This document shows positions 52,893 to 62,073 of a DNA stretch of 64,000 nt, piece by piece. Every line of letters begins with the position of its first letter. Within the stretch, counting starts at the first letter, position 1. The notes below the pieces were generated by a model, which was given only the letters and a program-made list of their open reading frames with translations, ran no database searches and was not told where the DNA came from. Made by a program: the position numbers and the translations under genes. The stretch comes from Candidatus Melainabacteria bacterium. GTDB taxonomy: Bacteria; Cyanobacteriota; Vampirovibrionia; Obscuribacterales; Obscuribacteraceae. The stretch lies in contig RXJR01000004.1 of NCBI GenBank assembly GCA_003963305.1, forward strand, positions 370,562 through 434,561, given 5' to 3'.

Positions 52893-54968
52893 CTAAACGT
52901 CTAAATGCTGCACTTCGTGCGCGTGATTCATAATGAAGTCTTTGCGCGGTTGAACAGCTTCACCCATAAGCAAGTCTACGACGTGATCTGCTTCAGAAGC
53001 ATCAGCGACAGTCACTTGTCGAAGTGTTCTGGTTTCAGGATTCATTGTTGTATCCCACAACTGTTCCGCCTGCATCTCACCGAGACCTTTGAATCGCTGA
53101 ATCTCGGCTTTCTCTCCCATCTCGGCCAATACAGCCTCGAGTTTATGCTCGTTGTAGCAGTATTCGACGCGCTTACCTTTAGTTACTTTGAACAGCGGCG
53201 GTTGTGCAATGTAGACATAACCGTTGTTGACCAACGGACGGGCATAGCGGAAGAAGAACGTCAGCAGTAGAGTGCGAATATGGCTGCCGTCAACATCTGC
53301 GTCTGTCATGATGATGATTTTGTGATAGCGCAGCTTACTCAGATCTAGATTTTCGGCATTTGGTCTGAGCAAACCTGCAGTTTTGCCGCCCTCTTCATCA
53401 TCTTCTTTGACGACCAGACCGAGCGCTTGAATCATCGCCTGAATTTCAGTGTTTTCATAGATGCGACCGGGCTGTACTCTTTCCACGTTCAAGATTTTGC
53501 CGCGCAAAGGCAAAATAGCCTGGAAGTGACGGTTCCTTCCTGTCTTAGCGCTACCACCGGCGGAGTCACCTTCTACCAGATAAATTTCGCAATTGGAAGG
53601 ATCACGATCGGAGCAATCTGAGAGCTTGCCAGGCAGAGAAGAGTTCTCCAGGGCAGACTGACGTCGAATTGCCTTCTTGGCGTTCTGCGCAGCTTCACGA
53701 GCTAATCTTGCCTGCAAAGCTTTCTGAATAATCTTTTTGGCTGGATTGGGATTCAATTCCAACCAATCGGCCAGACGCTCAGAAACCACCGACTGGGTAA
53801 TACCCTGCACTTCGCGGTTTCCCAGACGCTCTTTAGTCTGACCTTCGAACTGAGGCTCTGAAACTTTGACGCTGATAATTGCAGTCAAACCTTCACGCAC
53901 ATCTTCGCCTGTGAAGTTGGCATCATTTTCCTTGATCAGATTCTGCTTACGAGCGTAATCGTTGATAATTCTCGTCAAGGCATTTCTGAAACCAGTCAAG
54001 TGAGTGCCACCATCACCGGTTTTGATGTTGTTGACGAAAGTGTAGATCGACTCAGTAAACGTCTCTGTCCACTGCATTGCACACTCGACAACGACATTGT
54101 TCTGCTCTTGCTCGAAATAAATGGGCGGCTTGTGCAATACATCACGAGTGTCGTTGATGTACTCAACGTAGCTTGCAATTCCACCCTCGTAGTGAAATTC
54201 CTGATGCAGATTCTCACCACGCTTATCTGTAACAGTGATTTTCAGACCTTTATTGAGGAAGGCCATTTCTCGCAAACGCGTAATGACAACATCCCAATCC
54301 ATCACGATCTTGACGAGTTCATTGTCTTCGTTGACGTCATGAAAGATCTGATCGTCAGGCCAGAAAGTAACTTTCGTACCGCGTCGATCGGAGGGTCCTA
54401 GAGTTTGCAATCCACCATCAGGCTCGCCCCGATTGTAGGCCTGCTTGTAGGCCTGTCCATCGCGATGGATTTCCGCCTCCAGACGCTCGGAAAGAGCATT
54501 CACAACAGAGGCACCGACCCCGTGCAAACCGCCTGAGACTTTGTAACCGCCGCCGCCAAATTTGGCGCCCGCGTGCAAGACTGTGAAAACAGTTTCCACA
54601 CCGCTCTTACCAGTTTTTTCAACAATACCGGTTGGAATACCCCGACCGTCGTCCTGGACGGTAACAGAGTTATCTTCATTGATGGTTACATCAATGACTT
54701 TACAAAATCCAGCCAGCGCTTCATCTACAGAGTTGTCGACAATTTCCCAGACAAGGTGATGTAGTCCGCGCGGTCCAGTGCTTCCGATGTACATGCCAGG
54801 ACGCTTGCGAACTGCTTCGAGCCCCTCCAGCACAGAGATGGTATCGGCACTGTAGTCAGCGGCATCGGTACCCGTCGCCGTGGATGGTTTGTTCTCTTTT
54901 TCTTCTTTTTCTGAATTATCTTCAGTCACTATTGAAGTACCTGCTGATGAATCTTGTTTGTTCGGCAT
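52893..54968 (-). CDS. gyrB: DNA gyrase subunit B
   Basis: A 691-residue type IIA topoisomerase ATPase subunit. An unusual Glu/Lys/Ser-rich N-terminal tail of about 40 residues precedes the GHKL ATPase (EIVDNSVDEALAGFC, QDDGRGIPTGI, GGGGYKVSGGLHGVGASVVNAL) and the transducer. The TOPRIM motif EGDSAGGSAKTGRNR, then PLRGKILNVE, DADVDGSHIRTLLLTFF and the C-terminal QRFKGLGEMQAEQLWDTTM complete it. It introduces negative supercoils together with GyrA, which is not in this window. A ParE identity is less likely given the context with recF nearby. ATG at 54968. Confidence 0.95.
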   Translation of the reverse strand: MPNKQDSSAGTSIVTEDNSEKEEKENKPSTATGTDAADYSADTISVLEGLEAVRKRPGMYIGSTGPRGLHHLVWEIVDNSVDEALAGFCKVIDVTINEDNSVTVQDDGRGIPTGIVEKTGKSGVETVFTVLHAGAKFGGGGYKVSGGLHGVGASVVNALSERLEAEIHRDGQAYKQAYNRGEPDGGLQTLGPSDRRGTKVTFWPDDQIFHDVNEDNELVKIVMDWDVVITRLREMAFLNKGLKITVTDKRGENLHQEFHYEGGIASYVEYINDTRDVLHKPPIYFEQEQNNVVVECAMQWTETFTESIYTFVNNIKTGDGGTHLTGFRNALTRIINDYARKQNLIKENDANFTGEDVREGLTAIISVKVSEPQFEGQTKERLGNREVQGITQSVVSERLADWLELNPNPAKKIIQKALQARLAREAAQNAKKAIRRQSALENSSLPGKLSDCSDRDPSNCEIYLVEGDSAGGSAKTGRNRHFQAILPLRGKILNVERVQPGRIYENTEIQAMIQALGLVVKEDDEEGGKTAGLLRPNAENLDLSKLRYHKIIIMTDADVDGSHIRTLLLTFFFRYARPLVNNGYVYIAQPPLFKVTKGKRVEYCYNEHKLEAVLAEMGEKAEIQRFKGLGEMQAEQLWDTTMNPETRTLRQVTVADASEADHVVDLLMGEAVQPRKDFIMNHAHEVQHLDV

Positions 54969-55272
54969 TTATGACACCCAAATGTAAATGGTTTCCGTAG
55001 TTCGATAGCTCAAATGAACCAGGAACTTAGAAACTCGCAGAAGCGTAAAAGACGGACAGGATAAGGCTCTTGCCCTCAAGGGACAATAATTCCCACAACT
55101 TCAATTTTAGCACGAAGGGCATGTAAAAATCCCCCCTCCGCGCTGTTCACTGGCGGCTTTCCGCAATATTTTCAGATGAAAACAGCTTAGTCTTAGCAGT
55201 CTTTTCATCTCTGGGCTAAAATACTGTGGCGCGAAGCCCGGTCTAAGCGTTATCAGCCAACAGGGAATTGCC
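54969..55272. other. Divergent promoter region of gyrB and ribF
   Basis: These 304 bases separate the divergent gyrB and ribF genes and must carry both promoters. A -10-like TAAAAT at 55217-55222 could serve ribF. A run of C and T (55130-55140) and AT-rich stretches are visible, but no terminator, RNA gene or FMN riboswitch was recognised. Confidence 0.5.
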
Positions 55273-56256
55273 GTGGAAACCTTTTACGAAGCCACACCAG
55301 GTCTCTTGAAGAAATCAGCGATAGCGCTCGGATTCTTCGATGGTGTGCATCATGGACATCAAGTTGTCATTGGAAAGGCCGTTGAAGAAGCTAAACGTCT
55401 CGGCGTCACAGCCGGCGTCGTCACCTTCAAAGATCACCCGCGCTCTCTGACAAGAGGTGCTGCGCCTCTCCTTTTGACGATGATAGAGCAACGCCTGGAG
55501 CTCTTTGAGCGTCTCGGTGTAGAGGCAACGCTAGTTCTATCGTTCACAGAAGATCTCTGCCGCCTGAGCCCCAGGGAGTATGTCGAAAACATATTGGTCG
55601 GCTCGATGGGTGCCAAATCGATATCGGTCGGCTATAACCATCACTTCGGCAAAGACCGAGAAGGCGACGCATCATTGCTCGGGACAATGGGAAAACAACT
55701 GGACTTCTGTGTTTTTGCCGCCCCGATGGTGCTGATCGATGGCGAAGATTGCTCGAGCTCACGCATCAGAGAACTTGTCTCCGGTTGCAAAGTCGAAGAG
55801 GCTACCCGGGTCTTGTCTCGTCCATACGCACTGATTGGTGAAGTCGTCAGAGGTGAAGGAAGAGGACGGAAGTTAGGCTTTCCAACAGCCAATATGGCAA
55901 TCAACGAATATCAACTTGTGCCTGGACGCGGTGTCTATGCTGGAGTGGCACGACTGGCAGACGGACGCAAATTGCCGTCTGTAATAAATGTCGGCTTCAG
56001 ACCGACCTTCAAACCTCAGCCGGGTGTAAGCGAATCAGGCGGAGCAGCGCTTCTTGTTGAAGTACACATACTGGATTTCGACGAGAATCTGTATAACTCG
56101 ACCATTCAAGTTGACTTCAACGCCCACTTACGCAGTGAGCAAAAGTTCGATGGGGTGGATGCTTTGCGCGCCCAGATCGCTGCCGATTGCAATATCGCTC
56201 GGGCCTTGCTCAACCAGTCAAACGACGGGATGACCAAAGACAAATTGCCTGCATAG
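55273..56256 (+). CDS. ribF: Bifunctional riboflavin kinase / FAD synthetase
   Basis: A 327-residue enzyme from GTG 55273 (AGGGA upstream). The N-terminal adenylyltransferase domain has ALGFFDGVHHGHQ, VVTFKDHPR and SVGYNHHFGKDREG. The C-terminal kinase domain has GEVVRGEGRGRKLGFPTAN, GRGVYAGVARL and INVGFRPTFKPQ. It converts riboflavin to FMN and then FAD. It is 19 bases ahead of recF on the same strand and probably cotranscribed. Confidence 0.95.
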   Translation: METFYEATPGLLKKSAIALGFFDGVHHGHQVVIGKAVEEAKRLGVTAGVVTFKDHPRSLTRGAAPLLLTMIEQRLELFERLGVEATLVLSFTEDLCRLSPREYVENILVGSMGAKSISVGYNHHFGKDREGDASLLGTMGKQLDFCVFAAPMVLIDGEDCSSSRIRELVSGCKVEEATRVLSRPYALIGEVVRGEGRGRKLGFPTANMAINEYQLVPGRGVYAGVARLADGRKLPSVINVGFRPTFKPQPGVSESGGAALLVEVHILDFDENLYNSTIQVDFNAHLRSEQKFDGVDALRAQIAADCNIARALLNQSNDGMTKDKLPA

Positions 56257-56275
56257 CGAGTTTTAGCGGGTTAAC

Positions 56276-57511
56276 GTGCGAGTCAAAAAAGTCACTCTGA
56301 CAAACTTCAGAAATTACGATTACGCCTCCGTTGACCTGCAGGACGGCAGAAACGTTCTCATAGGCGAAAATGCTCAAGGTAAAACCAACTTTCTGGAAGC
56401 TATCGAAATTATTGCGTTAGGGCGCTCAACCCGCGCGCAACAAGATGCCGACTTGATCAAAGCAGAAGCTGACAGTGCCCGCATCGAGGTTGTTTTTGAA
56501 AGCAACGGTGCCGAAGTAACAGCATCATTTGCCCTGGCTCGCAGTGACAAACCCAGAACCAAAGGCGTCGAGCGCCAGATAAAAATCAATGGTCTGACTA
56601 TCGGCTCAGCCAGGTCTTTACGTGGCCGACTGGTGATGGTCAGTTTTAAAAGTTCGGATCTGAATTTGCTCCGGGGTGGTCCTAAATTTCGTCGCGATTG
56701 GATCGATGACATTCTCATCACTCTGCGCCCGACTTACCAGGAAACACTCTCCAAATACGGCAAGAGTGTAGCTCAGCGAAATCGGCTGCTCAAGCAAATT
56801 TTCGAAAAAGGGAAAGCCAGCGTCGAGGACCAGAACCAACTGAAAGTATGGGACGAACAAACGGCAAGAATCGGCGCCGCAATCATCAAACAGAGACTTT
56901 ATCTGCTCAACGAATTACTGCCAAAGGCCGAAAGGCACCAACAACATATCTCGGGTAAGCGTGAGCTGTTAACAGCAGAGTATGTATTCCGCGCCCAAGA
57001 ATCACGTGACACAGAAGATGGAAACACAGCCGAGCAGCCTCGGGGAGTTGCCGCAAAAGACATTATCGATCAACCTGAGGCTGAACTGGTGCAGACGCTG
57101 ATCAGACTAATGAAGGAACGGCGCTACGAAGAAATAGCACGGAAACAGACATTGTGCGGTCCCCATCGTGACGATATCAAATTCGCCTTGAATGGAGCAG
57201 ATGCAGTTGAATTCGCCAGTCAGGGTCAACAACGCAGCCTGGTGCTCGCTTGCAAACTGGCCGAGCTCGAACGGGTGCAGGAAAATTTGTGCGAGCCTCC
57301 GATTTTACTGCTGGATGATGTACTGGCTGAACTCGACTTGAACAGGCAAGGTTTGCTGATGTCACAGGTTCAGACAGAAACGCAGACTTTAATTACCACG
57401 ACTCACGTGACCGGGTTCAAGCCAGAATGGGTAGCGGGGGCACATTTTCTGGCAGTCAAAGAAGGCTCTATCGAGCCAACCAGCGAAGCAGCGAGCATCC
57501 AGCTCACTTAG
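56276..57511 (+). CDS. recF: DNA repair protein RecF
   Basis: A 411-residue SMC-like ATPase from GTG 56276. Walker A is in LIGENAQGKTNFLEAIEI; the signature and Walker B are in SQGQQRSLVLACKLAEL and LLLDDVLAELD. It is somewhat longer than the usual 360-370 residues because of an insert at about 240-275 (QESRDTEDGNTAEQPRGVA), a flexible Glu/Thr-rich loop. It loads RecA at gaps with RecO/RecR. The recF-gyrB neighbourhood is common near chromosomal origins, here arranged divergently with ribF between. No dnaA or dnaN is in view. Confidence 0.95.
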   Translation: MRVKKVTLTNFRNYDYASVDLQDGRNVLIGENAQGKTNFLEAIEIIALGRSTRAQQDADLIKAEADSARIEVVFESNGAEVTASFALARSDKPRTKGVERQIKINGLTIGSARSLRGRLVMVSFKSSDLNLLRGGPKFRRDWIDDILITLRPTYQETLSKYGKSVAQRNRLLKQIFEKGKASVEDQNQLKVWDEQTARIGAAIIKQRLYLLNELLPKAERHQQHISGKRELLTAEYVFRAQESRDTEDGNTAEQPRGVAAKDIIDQPEAELVQTLIRLMKERRYEEIARKQTLCGPHRDDIKFALNGADAVEFASQGQQRSLVLACKLAELERVQENLCEPPILLLDDVLAELDLNRQGLLMSQVQTETQTLITTTHVTGFKPEWVAGAHFLAVKEGSIEPTSEAASIQLT

Positions 57512-57626
57512 TCCATACCCCTGGCGGCAGGATGTGGGTTAGTCCGCTATGATACGTGGGTACATGGTTAATGCTCGCCCCTGAGTGACTGCGTGGCAAC
57601 GCCCGATAAAGGACCTACGGAGAACT

Positions 57627-59255
57627 GTGTCCGCCGAAATCAAACCGATGAATGACAAAGTATGCCTGGAATGCAATCGGCAGTTCACGGGTATAGTCGC
57701 AGCCTGCCCACATGACGGCACTCTGCTCGTCAATGTTGTCCAGGATCCTCTCCTGGGCACGACTCTGGCCGGCAATTACGAGATTCAGGAAGTGATCGGT
57801 CACGGTGGCATGGGCGTAGTCTATAAGGCACGCCACGCCCTCATGGATCGCATCGTCGCCATTAAGATGTTGCAGGCTCAGTTGATTTCAGATTCAATGA
57901 GCGTAAAGCGATTCCAGCAAGAGTCGCAATCGGCAAGCAGAATCAGCCACCCGAATGTTATTACGGTTTACGACTTCGGCATCAGCCCAAGTGGTCAACC
58001 GTTTATCGTCATGGACTATCTGCAAGGCACCTCACTGGCCGACATAATCAAAGAAGAAGGTCAAGTAGGTGTAGAGCGAAGCATCAAAATTCTCTCTCAA
58101 GCTTGTGACGCGCTGGACCACGCGCACAAGATGGGTGTCATCCACAGAGACGTTAAACCGACAAACTTCGTACTGATCAATTACGACGAAGAAAAGGATT
58201 TTGTCAAAGTAGTCGACTTCGGTGTGGCTAAATTGATGAACTCTACCCCCGACGGGCAGAGGTTGACGCAGGCCGGCGAAGTCTGTGGCAGTCCGGTCTA
58301 CATGAGCCCAGAGCAGTGCACGGGCGGTGAGCTCGACCAGCGCTCGGATATCTATTCGATGGGTATCGTCATCTACGAAACGCTGACCGGGAAGTTGCCA
58401 ATTCTCGGAAAAACCATGGTCGATACCATGTCTAAGCACATCAGCGAGATGCCACCAACATTTGCTCAAGCCCGTCCCGACCTGTACATCCCGGAACGAC
58501 TGGAACAGGTCGTATTCAAAGCACTGGCCAAAGATCCAAACGATCGCCATCAGACTATGGATGAATTGCGCATCGAACTGGAGAACGCCATTCCGCGACC
58601 GGGAAGGAGTCAGGTATTAAGATCAGCGCCCGGCGATAGCAGAACTCCCGGTGAACTGATAGCGGAAGCGCTTAAAAACACTTCGATGAAAGTTTGGGCA
58701 GTAGTTCTGGCTGTCGTTGTCGCAGGCGGTCTGGGTGTACTTCAGCTGCGAAAAACAACAAACACTCAGAATCCACCAGCTTTACAGCAATCAGTCACTC
58801 CCGGCGCCGGCACAGCTTCCACCCAGACGACACCAAATGCAGTCGCCGGACAAACACCCAACAATGCAGCACAAACAACTCCTGATGGTACAGCGCCGAG
58901 AAATTCGGCTTCAACAACTGGTCCCACGACTGCCGTGACACCACCTGCACAGCCCGCAGATCCGACTGCGCAAAAGTCACCCAACCCGGCTGAGACGGCA
59001 CTCAAGTCGCACCAGGCGAAGCGTGGTGGCAAAACAGAAACAGATGACGGTTCGACTGATGTTGCGGTATCGCCCGCGACACCAGGACATCGAAGAGCAT
59101 ACAGCACCACCAATATCGTTGACATGATGCAATCAGCATCATCGGATAAACCAAAGAAACATAAGAAAGCTCGGGCCATCGCCGCTTCGACTGAGAGTCG
59201 CCCGGCCACCAAGAGTGACCCGTGGGCGAGCTTGCGCCACAGTTACGATCATTAA
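57627..59255 (+). CDS. Zinc-ribbon Ser/Thr protein kinase with Thr/Pro/Ala tail
   Basis: A 542-residue kinase from GTG 57627 (GGAG 5 bases upstream; the frame is open to 57585). The ribbon has Cys13, Cys16, Cys27 and His29 (CLEC...ACPHDGT), like the kinase at 28776. The kinase domain has IGHGGMGVVYKARH, AIKML, IHRDVKPTNF, DFGVAK and GSPVYMSPEQC. A membrane helix at about residues 354-373 (VWAVVLAVVVAGGLGVLQL) leads to an outer tail rich in Thr, Pro and Ala, ending basic (KPKKHKKARAIAAS). The tail has no folded sensor domain, so it may be surface- or wall-associated. Third of three related kinases in the window. Confidence 0.92.
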   Translation: MSAEIKPMNDKVCLECNRQFTGIVAACPHDGTLLVNVVQDPLLGTTLAGNYEIQEVIGHGGMGVVYKARHALMDRIVAIKMLQAQLISDSMSVKRFQQESQSASRISHPNVITVYDFGISPSGQPFIVMDYLQGTSLADIIKEEGQVGVERSIKILSQACDALDHAHKMGVIHRDVKPTNFVLINYDEEKDFVKVVDFGVAKLMNSTPDGQRLTQAGEVCGSPVYMSPEQCTGGELDQRSDIYSMGIVIYETLTGKLPILGKTMVDTMSKHISEMPPTFAQARPDLYIPERLEQVVFKALAKDPNDRHQTMDELRIELENAIPRPGRSQVLRSAPGDSRTPGELIAEALKNTSMKVWAVVLAVVVAGGLGVLQLRKTTNTQNPPALQQSVTPGAGTASTQTTPNAVAGQTPNNAAQTTPDGTAPRNSASTTGPTTAVTPPAQPADPTAQKSPNPAETALKSHQAKRGGKTETDDGSTDVAVSPATPGHRRAYSTTNIVDMMQSASSDKPKKHKKARAIAASTESRPATKSDPWASLRHSYDH

Positions 59256-59272
59256 TTGTCTACTGAAGTTTT

Positions 59273-60061
59273 TTAAACCGCCGCTGCAAGCGCATCAATC
59301 AATCGCTCTACGCGAGACTGATCTACTTCATTGGTCCAGAGTCCGTCATATTTGAGCGAGCTGCCGACAATAAGCGCATCTGCATGTTTAGCAAGCTTTT
59401 TGATATTAGTCGTGTCAACTCCCGAACCGACTAAAACATGAGTGGCCACTCCAGCCCGCACGCTGCTCACTTCCTCTTCTTCCGGAGCATGGGCAGTGGC
59501 AGGTCCAGTCACTATCACTCCATCGGCTTTGAAGAACTCTGCATGTCTGGCCGTCTCGACTAGATTGATATCAGCTGTAATGGCATGCGAAGAATGTTTC
59601 TTCTTAATGTCAGCGAAGATTTTGATGTGCTCTGCCTTTAGAACCGCACGGCGGCGTATCAATTCAGCAGCACATGACTGATGCACTCCCTCGTCGCCGA
59701 CATGAGCAAATACGAAACCTTCCACACGCAGAAAGTCCAGTCCTGCAGCCACTGCTACACCCAGTGCTTCCAGGTTGGCACCAGCCAATATCTGAATTCC
59801 TATCGGTAATACAGTCTCATATTTAATGGCATGAGCCACCACCGACATAGCTGCCGTGGTCTCAGGTTCTACGCGCCCTCTCAAATATGGAACATCATGC
59901 ATGTTTTCGATAATCAATGCATCGACACCACCGTCTTTATATGCCATTGCATCGGAAAGAGCGGTTCCTAACACAGCTTCCATACTTCCACCGTATGCGG
60001 CAGAGCCAGGAAGTGGTGGCAAATGCACTACGCCTATCACTGAGCACTTTCTTCCAAACAT
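59273..60061 (-). CDS. BtpA/SgcQ family TIM-barrel protein
   Basis: A 262-residue protein with the BtpA family start VIGVVHLPPLPGSA, GVDALIIENMHDVPY, the middle FLRVEGFVFAHVGDEG, ADIKKKHSSHAITADI and the phosphate-binding loop HVLVGSGVDTTNIKKLAKHADALIVGSS (given here in two parts: HVLVGSGVDTTNI and KHADALIVGSS). In cyanobacteria, BtpA is needed for photosystem I stability, but many non-photosynthetic bacteria and archaea carry the family, where the role is thought to be enzymatic and unknown. No photosynthesis gene is in this window. It lies 22 bases after the cyclase-family gene stop on the same strand, so it shares that operon. Confidence 0.88.
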   Translation of the reverse strand: MFGRKCSVIGVVHLPPLPGSAAYGGSMEAVLGTALSDAMAYKDGGVDALIIENMHDVPYLRGRVEPETTAAMSVVAHAIKYETVLPIGIQILAGANLEALGVAVAAGLDFLRVEGFVFAHVGDEGVHQSCAAELIRRRAVLKAEHIKIFADIKKKHSSHAITADINLVETARHAEFFKADGVIVTGPATAHAPEEEEVSSVRAGVATHVLVGSGVDTTNIKKLAKHADALIVGSSLKYDGLWTNEVDQSRVERLIDALAAAV

Positions 60062-60083
60062 TTATTGAACCTCTCAAGCCTTT

Positions 60084-60776
60084 CTAGTTAACGGACCAAT
60101 CCAGCAGTAAAGCGCGAACAGGCGATGCCTCCAATTCCATAAACTTCAGCGGCGCTGCCACAAGAAAATATTCGCCGCATGCCGCAGCGGTCAAATCCAA
60201 ATTTTCCAGCCAGTAAATGTCTTTAGCAAGCAGGCTGTGATGAGCACAGAGTGTCTTGGACTCGATGTGATCAACTGAAGGGCTATCGAGACCTACCAGT
60301 CTTGTACCCCGCTTAGCCAGCCATTCGACCAGCTCAGTAGAAAGAAACGAATAACTTTCCTCGAACACATGGTACCGCAATTGGTGACTGGTGCGAATCA
60401 GCAATCGTACAGCTTCAGTCTTCAAATGTTTCTCGACGTGTTCTGGTTTGATCGCGCCAACGAAAGGTGCGATATCAATGACCTCGGCCGGACCAATGAA
60501 GGCGTCGAGAGGCATCGTGCCGGCAGTCTCTTGCTCACCAGTCATGGAACCACGCACGTGGACCGGCGCATCGACGTGAGTGCCGACGTGCGGGCTCATT
60601 TTCAAAGCCGTTAAATTGATCACATTGCTTTGTTCATAGGAAACTGTCACTTCACGGCTAAAGGGTGTATCACCAGGAAAGCAGGCAGTGTCACTTTTAA
60701 TCGGCTGTGAGATATCAACGATACGAAAGGGTTTGGAGAGCAAGTCGTAAATTTGATGCATGCTTACACCACTCAT
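60084..60776 (-). CDS. Cyclase-family metal hydrolase (kynurenine formamidase-like)
   Basis: A 230-residue protein of the Cyclase/KynB family. The metal-binding motif HxGTHxDAPxH is complete in SPHVGTHVDAPVHV, with VDISQPIKSDTACFPGD at the start and GLDSPSVDHIESKTLCAHH in the second half. Characterised members hydrolyse N-formylkynurenine or cyclise polyketides; the substrate here is not known. No other tryptophan-degradation gene is near. Its ATG overlaps the asparaginase stop by 4 bases, and the BtpA gene follows. All three genes look like one operon. Confidence 0.85.
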   Translation of the reverse strand: MSGVSMHQIYDLLSKPFRIVDISQPIKSDTACFPGDTPFSREVTVSYEQSNVINLTALKMSPHVGTHVDAPVHVRGSMTGEQETAGTMPLDAFIGPAEVIDIAPFVGAIKPEHVEKHLKTEAVRLLIRTSHQLRYHVFEESYSFLSTELVEWLAKRGTRLVGLDSPSVDHIESKTLCAHHSLLAKDIYWLENLDLTAAACGEYFLVAAPLKFMELEASPVRALLLDWSVN

Positions 60777-61843
60777 ACCGGTGACGATACTGAAATCTCA
60801 AAATCGAAGTTGGATTTGATGTGGTCTTTGCGCACGGGCGGTCCGATGTGGGCTTTGTCTCGCTTGTGCTTGAGCAAATCAAGCTGGCGGAACAGCTCCT
60901 TCACCAGTGCCTGCATATGGCGCGTTTCGTTACCGGACGACAGCTTCACCAATATGCCGAGTCCATGAGGATATTTTTTGTTCGGAGCGATTCCGATGCC
61001 GAGTAATCCGTCTGCACCTTCTTTAGCGACGAGCGGCACTTCATCGACATTGGCGAACAGCCCCGACATCAACCGCGAATCGAATCGCTCCACCCCGCCA
61101 ATCACCTGCGGATGGCCCCGCATCAACTCTCCCAATTCGGACAGTTGCAAAACACGCTGATTGGAGGAATCATAACCACACGCCAACTTGAGATAAGCGG
61201 CGGCCATCTCTTTAGGTGTCAATGCAAAATTGGGAAGCTGGCAACCATCAGTGGTGGCAAAATTAAAATCATCGAGCGGTCGATGGGTCATATCCGAAAG
61301 CAATTCCTTCAGTGGCTGAAAGTGCTCACCGGTGGGGTCTGCGTAACTTTCCAGATCTTTTCCAGTCGCTTTCAAAGCCAACAAATAACCAAAGTGCTTA
61401 CCGCTGCAATTGTGATACAGCGAACTGGGCGGCTTGCCTTCAACTTTCAGGGCGATGCGCATTTCATTTGCCAGCGGATAAGTAGCAGGACATCGCAACA
61501 GATGATCGGACACGCCACCTATCTTCATGATCTCATCGAGCAGCTTCAGATGCGCAGCTTCAGCACTATGCGACGACATCATCAAAGTGAGATGCGATTC
61601 GCTCAGTTGAGGGTAATTGTCGACCACTTCCTTAAAGTGACTCAACAGTTGCCACGGCTTGAGGAGCGAACGGCTCCACAACATGTAATTGACATCTCCA
61701 TGGCTAAGAAGCGAGCGAGTGTCGCCGCTTGCTGTCCCCTCGACAACGGAGATAATGCCGTAAACTTGAACTTCTGTTATTCCGCTTCGCTCAATGGTGT
61801 AGAGAGACTGCCACGGGGTTACGCTTGAATTTAGATCTGTCAT
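60773..61843 (-). CDS. Asparaginase II family protein
   Basis: A 356-residue protein of the asparaginase II (Rhizobium-type) family. Motifs include RSLLKPWQLL, MMSSHSAEAAHL, YHNCSGKHFGYLLALKATG, TTDGCQLPNFALTP and MSGLFANVDEVPLVAKEGADGLLGIG (again shown in part: MSGLFANVDEVPLV). These enzymes hydrolyse L-asparagine by a mechanism distinct from classical asparaginases. No signal peptide is seen, so it is cytoplasmic. It is the first gene of a three-gene operon with the cyclase and BtpA genes; stop and start overlap by ATGA. Confidence 0.85.
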   Translation of the reverse strand: MTDLNSSVTPWQSLYTIERSGITEVQVYGIISVVEGTASGDTRSLLSHGDVNYMLWSRSLLKPWQLLSHFKEVVDNYPQLSESHLTLMMSSHSAEAAHLKLLDEIMKIGGVSDHLLRCPATYPLANEMRIALKVEGKPPSSLYHNCSGKHFGYLLALKATGKDLESYADPTGEHFQPLKELLSDMTHRPLDDFNFATTDGCQLPNFALTPKEMAAAYLKLACGYDSSNQRVLQLSELGELMRGHPQVIGGVERFDSRLMSGLFANVDEVPLVAKEGADGLLGIGIAPNKKYPHGLGILVKLSSGNETRHMQALVKELFRQLDLLKHKRDKAHIGPPVRKDHIKSNFDFEISVSSPV

Positions 61844-61969
61844 GCATTAATCATCTCGTTAAAATGCCTGACGGTAAAGCAAAATGCTCAGGTTCGAAAT
61901 AAATAATCACTGCAGTCAGGTATTCAAGAGACAAGTTCAAAGCTGGATGCAATAGAAAGCCAGATGTGC

Positions 61970-62073
61970 ATCCAATACAAGTTCTGCAGCTAGTTCATCC
62001 AACACAAGTTCAGAACCAGATCCAACACAAGTTCAGAACTACATCCAACACAATCAAAAGTGCATCCAATCAG
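61970..62073. repeat. Tandem repeats of ATCCAACACAAGTTCAGAAC
   Basis: About four to five units starting with ATCCAAyACAA: two 23-base units are nearly identical, flanked by diverged ones of 21-31 bases. It is non-coding, between the asparaginase operon and the exported-protein gene; its right end overlaps the last codons of the latter. Confidence 0.75.
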
